A stretch of DNA of 64,000 nt from Cytobacillus solani (GTDB taxonomy: Bacteria; Bacillota; Bacilli; Bacillales; Cytobacillaceae), in NCBI RefSeq assembly GCF_001420595.1, contig NZ_LJIX01000006.1, forward strand, positions 1,181,361 to 1,245,360, read 5' to 3'. Every line of letters begins with the position of its first letter. The stretch's first letter is position 1. Both the position numbers and the translations under genes were made by a program. Shown in pieces: positions 17,930 to 26,798 of the stretch. The notes beneath the pieces are model-generated. The model ran no database searches. It was not told the DNA's origin and saw only the letters and a program-made list of their open reading frames with translations.

Positions 17930-18733
17930 CTACACAATCCTCTTCCGAATATACCCAGACAATAAATCAATCAACGTAACCATTACAATAATCCCTAGAA
18001 GAATAATCCCCACCCGGTCCCAATCTCGCGAGCTTAAGGCGAATATAAGCGGGGTGCCGATTCCGCCTGCTCCAATAATGCCAAGGATAGCGGCAGAACG
18101 TACGTTGATTTCGAAGCGGTATAGCGTATAGGATAAGAAGCCAGGCATGACTTGCGGCAGGATGGCAAACCAGATGATTTGCAATCGGGTGGCACCAGTA
18201 GCCGTCAATGCTTCTGCAGGTCCAGGATCAATGCTTTCGATCTCTTCTGCGAATAATTTGCCAAGCATGCCGATGGAATGTAATCCAAGAGCAAGCACGC
18301 CTGCGAAGGACCCTGGACCAACCGCTTTAATAAACAGAATGGCCATGACAATTTCAGGAAAGGTGCGAACAAAGCTTAGCATGAATTTTCCTGTATTTGT
18401 TGCTGCTTTTCCGCTGCTCATATTCGCTGCTGCCCAGAAAGCAAAGGGAATACATAGAAAAGCAGAAATGAACGTGCCTAATATGGCGATTGCTAATGTA
18501 TCAAGGAGACCGCGTAATAAATCCTCTCCATCAGGTAAATATACGTAATCCCAATCTGGATTAAATATGCCGGCAAAAATGGCTTTGGAAATCTGACCGG
18601 CTGTTTCTTTTACACCCGCAATCGGCATGCCAGAAAATGTCCATATGTATAGAAGGAGTAAGGCAATAACAATAATGAAACGCTGGATTCTATTTTTTCT
18701 TGGTTTGAATGGGGTGATCACGGCTTTATTCAT
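17930..18733 (-). CDS. phnE: PhnE-type ABC permease, second copy
   Basis: Inner-membrane permease of 267 aa with about six hydrophobic segments and the cytoplasmic EAA-type loop EALTATGATRLQIIWFAILP near residues 170-190. It is the last gene of a phnD-phnC-phnE-phnE operon and overlaps the preceding permease by 4 nt (ATGA overlap), indicating translational coupling. Two PhnE subunits probably form a heterodimeric channel for phosphonate, phosphite or phosphate. No C-P lyase or phosphonatase genes are nearby. Ends at a bidirectional terminator. Confidence 0.92.
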   Translation of the reverse strand: MNKAVITPFKPRKNRIQRFIIVIALLLLYIWTFSGMPIAGVKETAGQISKAIFAGIFNPDWDYVYLPDGEDLLRGLLDTLAIAILGTFISAFLCIPFAFWAAANMSSGKAATNTGKFMLSFVRTFPEIVMAILFIKAVGPGSFAGVLALGLHSIGMLGKLFAEEIESIDPGPAEALTATGATRLQIIWFAILPQVMPGFLSYTLYRFEINVRSAAILGIIGAGGIGTPLIFALSSRDWDRVGIILLGIIVMVTLIDLLSGYIRKRIV

Positions 18734-19527
18734 AGTAATTTCTCCCGCAGCTTCGTGCTAATATAGTCGATGAGCAGAACAACGACCAGGGTAAATAGAA
18801 TAATCGAGCTTGTTTTATCATATTCAAAAAATCCGAGCGTGCGATCATAATACAACCCAATCCCGCCTGCACCGACTAAACCCAAAACAGCTGCGGCCCG
18901 GATATTCACTTCAAAGGTATAAAGAACATATGAAATATAATGCGGCAGGACCTGCGGAATCACTCCGTAAAAGATCCATTGGATTTTATTTGCCCCAACA
19001 GCTGTCATGGCCTCTAAGGGACCAGTATCAATTGACTCAATGGCTTCATAAGTTAACTTCGCCACCAATCCGATTGAAAAAATCGTTAAAGCAAGTATGC
19101 CCGGCAGTGTTCCTAAACCAAAGATGGATACAAAAATGGCAGCTAAAAGCAAGTCGGGCACAGTCCGTATAATGTTTAAAATAAATCTTGCTGGATAGTA
19201 AAAGAAATAATTCTTAACAATATTATTTGCAGAAAACAAGGCAATCGGGATGGCGATAATGGCACCAAAGGTTGTTCCTAACAGGGCCATTCGAATCGTT
19301 TCGAGCATGGCTGGGAGGATTTTTTCAAAATAAAGCCAGTTTGGCGGAATCATTTGTTTCAAAAGCTCCAGCATATTTGGAAACCCAACAACGAGATCAG
19401 AAATAGATGCATTGGTTTTCATAGCACTGGCAAAAAAAAGCAGCAGCAGAATGAAAACGGTTAAATAGGTTTTAAGCTTACTAGGCGGTTCAGGATAGTT
19501 CCTTTTTTCTAAGGGAAGATTCATCAT
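18730..19527 (-). CDS. phnE: PhnE-type ABC permease, first copy
   Basis: Permease of 265 aa, paralogous to its downstream neighbour. Hydrophobic segments are near residues 20-38, 70-100, 110-150, 200-220 and 235-255, and the coupling loop is [20 protein letters not shown]. Overlaps phnC by 4 nt at its start and the second permease by 4 nt at its end. Partner of the PhnC ATPase in an importer of the phosphonate/phosphite/phosphate type; the true substrate cannot be read from the permease. Confidence 0.92.
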   Translation of the reverse strand: MMNLPLEKRNYPEPPSKLKTYLTVFILLLLFFASAMKTNASISDLVVGFPNMLELLKQMIPPNWLYFEKILPAMLETIRMALLGTTFGAIIAIPIALFSANNIVKNYFFYYPARFILNIIRTVPDLLLAAIFVSIFGLGTLPGILALTIFSIGLVAKLTYEAIESIDTGPLEAMTAVGANKIQWIFYGVIPQVLPHYISYVLYTFEVNIRAAAVLGLVGAGGIGLYYDRTLGFFEYDKTSSIILFTLVVVLLIDYISTKLREKLL

Positions 19528-20294
19528 GCTTCTGCTCCTAGCAGTTCTTTCTCATGGATTGGCCGTCCGTAGATTTCTGCGAACCTCTCGTCTGTTGCCG
19601 CTGAGACAGGTCCGTCAAAGACCACTTCTCCAGCACGCAAGCCAATAATCCTTGTTGCATATTCCCTTGCCAAATCAATAAAGTGAAGATTAACAATCGT
19701 TGTAATTCCTAGATCTTGGTTAATTCTTTTTAGATCGTCCATTACTTGCTTCGTCGTTAACGGATCTAATGAAGCAACAGGTTCATCTGCCAGAATGATT
19801 TTTGCCTCCTGGGCTAGTGCACGGGCAATGGAGACGCGCTGCTGCTGCCCGCCTGAAAGCTCTGTTGCCCGTGAGTAGGCTTTTTCAAGAATATTCACGC
19901 GATCTAGAGCTTGGAAAGCAGAGTGGACATCCTGTTTTGGAAACAATCCAAGAAGTGTCCGCCAGGTTGGAAGATAACCGACACGGCCAGACAGCACATT
20001 CCTCAAAACGGTCGAGCGTTTGACTAAATTAAAGGTTTGAAAAATCATGCCAATGTCCCGCCGGATTCTTCTTAAACTTATTCCTTTTGCCATTGTAATC
20101 GATTGCCCGTCGATGAAAATTTCTCCATGAGTCACTTCAATTAAACGGTTGATTGACCGTAATAATGTGGACTTCCCGGCACCAGATAAGCCGACAATGA
20201 CGACAAACTCCCCTTCATGAATGGTTAAGTTAATATCATTTAATCCTTTTACTCCATTTGGGTAGGTCTTGGAGACATTTTGAAATTCAATCAC
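19524..20294 (-). CDS. phnC: PhnC-type phosphonate/phosphate ABC transporter ATPase
   Basis: ATP-binding subunit of 256 aa with Walker [10 protein letters not shown], signature LSGGQQQR, Walker [13 protein letters not shown] and H-loop histidine in VNLHFIDLA. The frame extends upstream to 20333, but the GAAGGTGG site and the family N-terminus ([16 protein letters not shown]) indicate GTG at 20294. It follows phnD after an intercistronic terminator-like hairpin and overlaps the first permease. It energises the PhnDCEE importer on the cytoplasmic face. Confidence 0.93.
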   Translation of the reverse strand: MIEFQNVSKTYPNGVKGLNDINLTIHEGEFVVIVGLSGAGKSTLLRSINRLIEVTHGEIFIDGQSITMAKGISLRRIRRDIGMIFQTFNLVKRSTVLRNVLSGRVGYLPTWRTLLGLFPKQDVHSAFQALDRVNILEKAYSRATELSGGQQQRVSIARALAQEAKIILADEPVASLDPLTTKQVMDDLKRINQDLGITTIVNLHFIDLAREYATRIIGLRAGEVVFDGPVSAATDERFAEIYGRPIHEKELLGAEA

Positions 20295-20321
20295 TATGAT
20301 TCCACCTTCAATTGTTTTGAT

Positions 20322-20360
20322 AAAAAAAGCCAAACCAGTTCATGATGGAAACTGGCTGGC
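20322..20360 (-). terminator. Intercistronic attenuator-like hairpin between phnD and phnC
   Basis: On the minus strand an imperfect stem (20348-20360 with 20329-20340) is followed by a run of seven T (20328-20322). Partial termination here would give more binding protein than transporter subunits, a common arrangement. Confidence 0.65.
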
Positions 20361-20375
20361 GTTTCTGCAATTCGG

Positions 20376-21293
20376 TTACTCTGTTTTCACTTTTTCTGCG
20401 TAGTCCCGGACAATTTCGAACATTTTATCTTCAGAAGGGGTGTAGCCTTCATGAGAATAGATATCCTTAATGATTTCGTGTCCCTTTTCATCCTTGCCAA
20501 TGGCAATAAAGGCATCCTGGATTTTTTTCGTCCATTCATCAGACATGTCTGGACGAATAGCAATTGTGTCATTTGGGATCGGTTCGGTGAAATGCAGGAC
20601 CTTTGTGTCTTCAAAAACAGTTGGATAGTCGCCTTTCACAACATTTCGTGCATCTTGGAAAATAACAGCTGCATCAACATCTCCATTTAAGAGGGCAATA
20701 ACGGCTTGATCATGTCCTTTTACTGTAATTCCTTCTACATCAGTAAGCGGATCAATATTGGCATCCATTAATGCTGCTGCAGGCCAAACATACCCTGCAG
20801 ATGAAGTCACATCCTGGAAAGCGATTTTTTTGCCTTTTAAATCTTCAATGCTTTCAATATCGGAATCTGCGTTAACAATAAACATCGATTTGTAGAAATC
20901 TACTAGCTTATCATTGGGTGCTCCTGTTTCATCGTTTACACCATAGCGCTGTGCCTGAAGGATTACGTTAGCAGCCCCTTTTTCATGGGCTTGGACATAC
21001 GCAGTCGGAGGCAGGAAACCGATATCTACTTTTTTTGATGCCATTGCTTCAACGATCGTATTATAGTTTGTTGACACACTAACCGTAACAGGGATTCCTA
21101 GCTGTTCCTTTAGCAGCCCCTCTAATGGTTTTGCCTTTGCTTCTAAAGTGTCAGCGTTTTGTGATGGGACGAATTGAACCGTTAAGCTTTCAGGTTCATA
21201 CTCTCCTCCAGAAGCTTCGCTTGATCCGCATCCACTTAAAATACTTGCAGCCAAAACAAAAGATAGGCCCACTCCAGCAAACCTCTTAAACAT
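20376..21293 (-). CDS. phnD: PhnD-type phosphate/phosphite/phosphonate-binding lipoprotein
   Basis: Extracytoplasmic binding lipoprotein of 305 aa: a signal peptide ending in the lipobox SILSGC with the acylated cysteine near residue 22, then a type II periplasmic-binding fold with LTVQFVPSQNADTLEAKAKP, VDIGFLPPTAYVQAHE and KGKKIAFQDVTSSAGYVWP, the usual PhnD ligand-loop region. GGAGGT precedes the ATG. First gene of the phnDCEE operon. Upstream lie four PhoP-box-like repeats and a -10 box at the spacing of Pho-regulon promoters. Ligand could be phosphonate, phosphite, phosphate or an organophosphate. Confidence 0.93.
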   Translation of the reverse strand: MFKRFAGVGLSFVLAASILSGCGSSEASGGEYEPESLTVQFVPSQNADTLEAKAKPLEGLLKEQLGIPVTVSVSTNYNTIVEAMASKKVDIGFLPPTAYVQAHEKGAANVILQAQRYGVNDETGAPNDKLVDFYKSMFIVNADSDIESIEDLKGKKIAFQDVTSSAGYVWPAAALMDANIDPLTDVEGITVKGHDQAVIALLNGDVDAAVIFQDARNVVKGDYPTVFEDTKVLHFTEPIPNDTIAIRPDMSDEWTKKIQDAFIAIGKDEKGHEIIKDIYSHEGYTPSEDKMFEIVRDYAEKVKTE

Positions 21294-21337
21294 CGTGTTA
21301 CCTCCATATTGGGAAAGTTATTTTCATTACGAGTTGA

Positions 21338-21402
21338 ATTATAGCAAAGCAATATGGTTTTTTTTGTAAAAGAGTTGTTAATTATTGTAAAGGGATTGTT
21401 AT
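21338..21402 (-). promoter_or_regulatory. Candidate PhoP-activated promoter of the phn operon
   Basis: Read on the minus strand, four direct repeats occur: ATAACA (21402-21397), TTTACA (21391-21386), TTAACA (21381-21376) and TTTACA (21370-21365). Their starts are 11, 10 and 11 bp apart. The last three fit TT(A/C/T)A(C/T)A. A TATAAT box lies at 21343-21338, 21 bp after the last repeat. This is the known layout of PhoP-activated promoters in B. subtilis (PhoP box about 20 bp from the -10, no good -35). Confidence 0.75.
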
Positions 21403-21483
21403 GTTTAATCGGATGAACATTTACAACTATTGATAGAGTATATAATTGAGGGGACGATTAGCTAAAGGTTGAAAGGGGATAAG

Positions 21484-23070
21484 ATGATGCTTGAAAATAA
21501 GCAATGTCAAATGGTTATTTTAGAAACAAGTGATCTTCATGGGCATGTATTCCCGCATAATTACCGGAACAATCGGGAGGATTCTATCGGGCTAGCAAAG
21601 CTTGCCACAATGATTCGCAGAGAACGGGAAAGGTATGAATATTCGGTCCTCATTGATAATGGAGACCTCATCCAAGGAACCCCTCTGACCTATTTTTACG
21701 CAAAGGTTAGGCAAGAGGGAATCCATCCAATGGTGAATATCTTAAATGCTTTAAACTATGATTGTGCTGTGATTGGCAATCATGAATTTAATTTTGGAAT
21801 AGAGTTATTGCAGGCTGCAATAAAGGATTCTAATTTTCCGTGGCTATCAGCAAATACGATCCAAATTGGGTCAAACAATTGCGCTTTTGGAAGGCCATAT
21901 GTTGTTAAAGAGTATGATAATGGTCTTCGTGTCGTTATCTTAGGGATAACAACACATTACATCCCAAATTGGGAAAATCCGAAGTATATTGCAGACCTTC
22001 AGTTTGAGAATGCATTCATGAGTACAAAAAAATGGGTGAAATTTATTCAAAAGTATGAGACATATGATTTGTTAATTGTTTCTTATCATGGGGGTTTTGA
22101 ACGGGAGCCCTCTACTGGTGAAGAATCGGAAGTCATAACAGGAGAAAATCAAGCCTATGCGATTTGCAAGGAAATAGCGGGAATTGATATATTGCTCACT
22201 GGTCATCAACATCGGATGATTGCAGATACTGTAAATGGGGTGACGATTGTTCAGCCAGGATGTAATGGGAAGGCAATCGGGAAAGTGGAGATTACTTTTG
22301 AAAAGGTTCGCAGCCAATGGGTTATTCGCCATAAAGCTGTGGAGCTGCTACCCATTGATGAAGCTGTTGAAGCGGATTTAAAAACGATGAAAATGACCGA
22401 GGAGATGGAACGTGGGACACAGGCCTGGTTAGATCAGCCGATAGGGAGGGTGATTGGCGATATGACCATTCAAGATGTGTTTGCCGTCCGTTTAGGCGCT
22501 CATCCAATGATCAAATTTTTTAATCAAGTGCAAATGGATGCATCTGGAGCAAGAATCTCAGCTACTGCCCTTTTTCATAATGGTTCCGAAGGGTTTAACG
22601 AAGAAGTAACAATGAGGGATATAGTCTCCAATTATATTTATCCTAATACATTAAAGGTAATCTGTATCACTGGCTATGAGATGAAGGCCGCACTTGAGAA
22701 GTGTGCTTGTTATTTTATGATCGACAGTACGGGGGAAATCGAGGTAAATCCAGCCTATTTGGAGCCGAAGCCAAAGCATTATAACTATGATATGTGGGAG
22801 GGGATTGAATATGAGCTGGATATAAGGCGACCTGTAGGGGAGCGAGTGACGAAGCTCATGATTTCAGGTGAACCCATTGAAATGGAAGGGGAGTATGAGG
22901 TCGTCATGAACAATTATCGTGCGAGTGGCGGCGGCGACTTTCACATGTTTCAAAATAAGCCAGTAATAAAAGAAATCCAAACAGATATGACAGAACTCAT
23001 TGCCGATTATTTTTTGAAAAGAAAAATGGTCTATGCTGATAATGATAAAAACTGGCAGGTTATTTGGTAG
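21484..23070 (+). CDS. Cytoplasmic 5'-nucleotidase / 2',3'-cyclic phosphodiesterase-like metallophosphatase
   Basis: Protein of 528 aa with an N-terminal calcineurin-like metallophosphatase domain (metal motifs DLHGHVFP, IDNGDLIQG, GNHEFNFG, SYHGGFE, GHQHRM; residues about 8-290) and a C-terminal 5'-nucleotidase domain (residues about 330-520, GSEGFNEEVTMRDI, NNYRASGGGDFHMF). By family it removes phosphate from nucleotides, cyclic nucleotides or nucleotide sugars. There is no signal peptide, unlike many UshA/CpdB proteins, so it should act in the cytoplasm, as proposed for YunD-like enzymes. The start ATG 21484 follows AAAGGGG; TTG 21469 is rejected. It diverges from the Pho-box-linked phn operon. 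Confidence 0.9.
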   Translation: MMLENKQCQMVILETSDLHGHVFPHNYRNNREDSIGLAKLATMIRRERERYEYSVLIDNGDLIQGTPLTYFYAKVRQEGIHPMVNILNALNYDCAVIGNHEFNFGIELLQAAIKDSNFPWLSANTIQIGSNNCAFGRPYVVKEYDNGLRVVILGITTHYIPNWENPKYIADLQFENAFMSTKKWVKFIQKYETYDLLIVSYHGGFEREPSTGEESEVITGENQAYAICKEIAGIDILLTGHQHRMIADTVNGVTIVQPGCNGKAIGKVEITFEKVRSQWVIRHKAVELLPIDEAVEADLKTMKMTEEMERGTQAWLDQPIGRVIGDMTIQDVFAVRLGAHPMIKFFNQVQMDASGARISATALFHNGSEGFNEEVTMRDIVSNYIYPNTLKVICITGYEMKAALEKCACYFMIDSTGEIEVNPAYLEPKPKHYNYDMWEGIEYELDIRRPVGERVTKLMISGEPIEMEGEYEVVMNNYRASGGGDFHMFQNKPVIKEIQTDMTELIADYFLKRKMVYADNDKNWQVIW

Positions 23071-23098
23071 GGGTATGCAGATTTACCTTGTATACCCC
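23070..23098. terminator. Hairpin between convergent nucleotidase and esterase genes
   Basis: GGGGTAT (23070-23076) pairs with ATACCCC (23092-23098) over a 15-nt loop. It lacks a clear T-run, so terminator function is uncertain. Confidence 0.4.
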
Positions 23099-23114
23099 AT
23101 TCCATTACCATCGT

Positions 23115-23921
23115 TTATTTAATTTCATTTGCAAACCGAATGGCTTTGCTCATAACGGTTGGTACAACAGATGCATGATTTTCTTCAGGAGCCACATATA
23201 AATCACAGTCCACAAATAAGTGCTGTGTTTCTCGTAATTGTTCAAGTAATTTCCTTGCATCTTCAACCATAAAGCCCTCAAGCTCACCTACTGACATAAA
23301 CAGACGCCTTTTCTTGTCTTCTTTTGTCTGATGGGAGAACCAGTTTTTAAAGCCAAGCATTTCATGATTGTTCCACCAAATGGAGGGACTTACAGCAAGA
23401 TAGGTTTGAAAAGTATTTGGTGCTGTGAACAATGTCCATATGGTAAAAAGTCCGCTGAGTGAATGTCCGAATAAAGCTTGTTTTTCTTTATTAATGGAAT
23501 AGCGGCTTTCAATTTTGGGCTTCAATTCTTCTTGTATAAATTCTAAAAATCTTCCAGCACCGCCATGATCGCCTAAATCCCTGCCATTTAACCGATCTGG
23601 ATATGTATAGGATTCCGCGGGAGCAGTAAAATCAAGAAAGCGGCGTTTGGAGGCATCTTTGTCTTCTCCTGAATGCCCGATTCCAACAATGATCGCTTCA
23701 TTGACTAAGGTCTTACGTGCATTCTTAGATTGCAAACGGACAACATCTCTAGCGAACTGAAAATAAGAATTGCCATCAAGTATATAGATAATCGGATACC
23801 CATCCTCATTGGGAGGGGAGGGAGGGAAAGCAACTTTAATGTTGTATGAATAACCCGTCTTTTGGGAATGGAGAACCCATCCCTCTGTATTGTCTAATAC
23901 CACTTTTTGTGTTGTGTCCAT
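23115..23921 (-). CDS. Siderophore esterase-like alpha/beta hydrolase (BesA/IroE type)
   Basis: Protein of 268 aa of the esterase-D/Fes-IroE group: YPIIYILDGNSYFQFARDV near the N-terminus, the nucleophile elbow GHSLSGLF with Ser near residue 150, SPSIWWNN after it, and a C-terminal histidine in EENHASV. In B. subtilis BesA opens the bacillibactin trilactone after import by FeuABC. It is the last gene of a siderophore uptake operon, 8 nt after the ATPase gene, so a role in iron release from an imported catecholate siderophore is well supported by context. No signal peptide, consistent with cytoplasmic action. Confidence 0.88.
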   Translation of the reverse strand: MDTTQKVVLDNTEGWVLHSQKTGYSYNIKVAFPPSPPNEDGYPIIYILDGNSYFQFARDVVRLQSKNARKTLVNEAIIVGIGHSGEDKDASKRRFLDFTAPAESYTYPDRLNGRDLGDHGGAGRFLEFIQEELKPKIESRYSINKEKQALFGHSLSGLFTIWTLFTAPNTFQTYLAVSPSIWWNNHEMLGFKNWFSHQTKEDKKRRLFMSVGELEGFMVEDARKLLEQLRETQHLFVDCDLYVAPEENHASVVPTVMSKAIRFANEIK

Positions 23922-23929
23922 ACATCCTC

Positions 23930-24730
23930 CTATTCACGCTCTGGAAGTGCATCATACCCGAAGCACACAGGGGATCCGTTTTCTGGATCGACCATTATAC
24001 GTGCATCAATATTGAACACTTCCTTTAAGACATTCTTTGCAATGATTTTTTCAGGTGGACCAGCGGTAATGATTTCACCGTTCTTCATTGCAATTAATTC
24101 ATCGGAAAAGCGGGCTGCATGGTTGATATCATGAAGGACCATCACAATTGTACAATGATGCTCCTTATTCAAACGTTCAACGATTTGCAGCACTTCAAGC
24201 TGATGAGCTAAATCTAAATAAGTCGTTGGCTCATCTAAAAGCAATATACTCGTTTCCTGTGCAAGCGCCATTGCAAGCCAAACCTTTTGGCGCTGACCTC
24301 CTGAAAGCTGGGCAATTTCACGGTTTCGGAACGCCGTTGTTTTTGTAATGTCCATTGCCCATTCAATTACTTCCATATCCTTGCTGGACAGCGTTCCCAC
24401 ATTCTTGCGATGCGGGAAACGGCCGTATGATATAAGCTCTTCCACCTTTAATTGTAATGGCGCCTCAGGGTTCTGGGATAGAAGAGCAAGCTGCTTTGCA
24501 ATTGCTTTTGTTGAAATACCTTTCATATCCTGTTCTTGTAAAAAAACTTCTCCGCTCTGCTGCTTCAATATCCGGCTAATTGTTTTCAATAATGTTGATT
24601 TTCCGCAGCCATTCGGACCAATAATTGTCGTAATTTGTCCTTTTTTAATCGATGTGCTTAGCTCCGAAAAAACAGTGAACTTCTCATATTTAGTTGTTAG
24701 TCTTTCAGCACGAATAACCGTTGTTACCAT
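23930..24730 (-). CDS. Ferri-siderophore ABC transporter ATPase
   Basis: FecE/FhuC-type ATPase of 266 aa with Walker A GPNGCGKST, signature LSGGQRQK, Walker B ILLLDEPTTYLD and H-loop VLHDINHAA. An AAGGAGA site precedes the ATG. Fourth gene of a binding protein-permease-permease-ATPase-esterase operon. In B. subtilis the Feu system borrows the unlinked ATPase YusV; here a dedicated ATPase is encoded in the operon. Confidence 0.93.
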   Translation of the reverse strand: MVTTVIRAERLTTKYEKFTVFSELSTSIKKGQITTIIGPNGCGKSTLLKTISRILKQQSGEVFLQEQDMKGISTKAIAKQLALLSQNPEAPLQLKVEELISYGRFPHRKNVGTLSSKDMEVIEWAMDITKTTAFRNREIAQLSGGQRQKVWLAMALAQETSILLLDEPTTYLDLAHQLEVLQIVERLNKEHHCTIVMVLHDINHAARFSDELIAMKNGEIITAGPPEKIIAKNVLKEVFNIDARIMVDPENGSPVCFGYDALPERE

Positions 24731-24745
24731 CTTTTCATTCTCCTT

Positions 24746-25777
24746 CTATGCTTTTGTTTTCATTAATAAATAGAGGAAGTAAGGTACACCAAGGATGGCC
24801 ACAATGATCCCAACCGGAATTTCTGCAGGTGCAAATATTGTTTTTGCAAGATAATCAGAAAAGATAACGAGAAACATCCCAATTGCTGCACTTGCTGGGA
24901 GCACATATCGATGATGGATTCCTACAAGCTGCTTCGCGATATGTGGGGCGATCAGTCCTATAAAACCAATACTGCCTGATACGGAGACACATGCACTAAT
25001 AACCCCGATGCTGCTTAAAAGCAGAATGGCCTTTTCTTTTTCAACTTGTATCCCAAGACTTTTAATGGATGATTCCTCCAGCTGGAAGTAATCCAATAGA
25101 TAGGCTTTGCGATAAATGATTGGTACTAAAATGAGCAGCCAAGGGATCATTGCTAAAATAAATATCCAGTTCGCATTATAGATACTCCCTGACATCCAAA
25201 CGGTTGCCATCTCAAAGTCACTTTCACGCATCTTTAATGAAATATATAATGAAAGCGCACCAAACCCAGTGCTTATTGCTATCCCTGACAAAATTAACCG
25301 CTGTGTATCTAATTTGCCATTTGTCCAAGAGAATATGTAAATAAGAATGGCTGCAATCAATCCACCTAAAAAGCCAAAAATAGGCATGATTATAATCGAT
25401 AACCAGTTTGAGCTGCCAGATACTGCAAGCTCCATTTGAAAGAAAAACATAAAGATGACGATGGAAGCACCAGCACCAGCATTGATCCCTAATATACCAG
25501 GATCGGCTAACCCATTTCTTGTAATGCCTTGAACGACAGTACCAGCTATTCCTAACCCTAATCCGACAAGCGCTGCAATAACAATACGAGGAAGACGGAA
25601 TTCAAAGATGACCAAATCAAAATCATTTGTTGGATTCATTCGCAGCAATGTCGTGAAAATATCTTTTACTGACATATCAAAAGTACCATTCGTAATATGA
25701 ATATAAATGGCAAATAGGATGGCTCCAATTAGGGCCGACATGGTGATGAAGAAACGGCTGCGATTCTGTTTATGCAC
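24746..25777 (-). CDS. FecCD-family siderophore permease, second subunit
   Basis: Permease of 343 aa with about ten hydrophobic segments and FecCD hallmarks: FRLPRIVIAALVGLGLGIAG, GLADPGILGINAGAGASIV and the C-terminal GSIGFIGLIAPHIAKQLVG coupling region. Its start overlaps the end of the preceding permease gene by 8 nt. FeuC-like position in the operon. Forms a heterodimer with its neighbour for ferri-siderophore import. Confidence 0.93.
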   Translation of the reverse strand: MHKQNRSRFFITMSALIGAILFAIYIHITNGTFDMSVKDIFTTLLRMNPTNDFDLVIFEFRLPRIVIAALVGLGLGIAGTVVQGITRNGLADPGILGINAGAGASIVIFMFFFQMELAVSGSSNWLSIIIMPIFGFLGGLIAAILIYIFSWTNGKLDTQRLILSGIAISTGFGALSLYISLKMRESDFEMATVWMSGSIYNANWIFILAMIPWLLILVPIIYRKAYLLDYFQLEESSIKSLGIQVEKEKAILLLSSIGVISACVSVSGSIGFIGLIAPHIAKQLVGIHHRYVLPASAAIGMFLVIFSDYLAKTIFAPAEIPVGIIVAILGVPYFLYLLMKTKA

Positions 25778-26795
25778 GACGCTCGCCTCCTCTTGTCCGA
25801 ATTAAATAGAGGAAGAAAGGGACACCGATTAATGCTGTAACCACACCAACTGGCGTTTCAAATGGAAAATTAATAAAGCGGCTTGCCACATCACTAAGGG
25901 CAAGAAAGATACCGCCGATAATCGCTGAACATGGGATAACGAATCGGTAATCTATTCCTACAATGAATCGAGTGATATGTGGGATAATGAGACCGACAAA
26001 TCCGATCTTGCCTACAAGTGCGACAGCTGTTCCTGTTAAACAAATAACGATGATGATACTAATGGCCTTTACCCATTTTGTCCGCTGACCAAGACTGATC
26101 GAAATATCATCACCAAGTGATAAAATGGTGATGGATTTAGAAATGATCAGAGCAAGGACAAGTCCTGTGAGACCGATAGGAAGTGCCAGCAATAGAATAT
26201 CTGGATCAACCTTGTGGATTTTCGCATTATACCAAAAGGTTAAGTCTTGTGAAATTTGAAAATGTGTGGCTAGCACAGATGACAAACTGCTTAAAAATGT
26301 TCCAATGACCGTTCCGATTATGGCTAATCGAACAGGTGAAAGGCCATTGCGCATGATGGAGCCAAAGCCGAAGACAATTCCTGCTCCAAGTGCTGAACCA
26401 ATCATTGAGAACATGATCATATGGATATTTGACATAGCAGGAAAAAAAATCATACAGATGGTTATTACAAAAGCCGAGCCGTCCGTTACTCCCATAATAG
26501 AAGGGGAGGCAAGATAATTTCTTGTCATCCCCTGCATAATCGCTCCAGAAATGGCTAGGAAGGCACCAACCAGCAGAGCCGCTAAAACGCGAGGCAGTCT
26601 GGATTGCATGATAATGTTATGATCGACATTCGTAGAATCAAAGTGTACAATTGCCTGCCAAATGGTTGATGCATCAATTCCTTTTGTCCCGTATAAAATG
26701 GATAAGGCGACCGTAAGAATGATGAGAAACGGTGATGCGCAAATAATTAGAAATGGCACAGAGGGGGATTTCCGCAATCGTTTCATAGCTTTCAT
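25770..26795 (-). CDS. FecCD-family siderophore permease, first subunit
   Basis: Permease of 341 aa with the same architecture: SRLPRVLAALLVGAFLAISG, YLASPSIMGVTDGSAFVI and GKIGFVGLIIPHITRFIVG. It starts 3 nt after the binding-protein stop and overlaps the next permease. FeuB-like position. Transports the siderophore delivered by the lipoprotein across the membrane. Confidence 0.93.
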   Translation of the reverse strand: MKAMKRLRKSPSVPFLIICASPFLIILTVALSILYGTKGIDASTIWQAIVHFDSTNVDHNIIMQSRLPRVLAALLVGAFLAISGAIMQGMTRNYLASPSIMGVTDGSAFVITICMIFFPAMSNIHMIMFSMIGSALGAGIVFGFGSIMRNGLSPVRLAIIGTVIGTFLSSLSSVLATHFQISQDLTFWYNAKIHKVDPDILLLALPIGLTGLVLALIISKSITILSLGDDISISLGQRTKWVKAISIIIVICLTGTAVALVGKIGFVGLIIPHITRFIVGIDYRFVIPCSAIIGGIFLALSDVASRFINFPFETPVGVVTALIGVPFFLYLIRTRGGERRA

Positions 26796-26798
26796 CCA

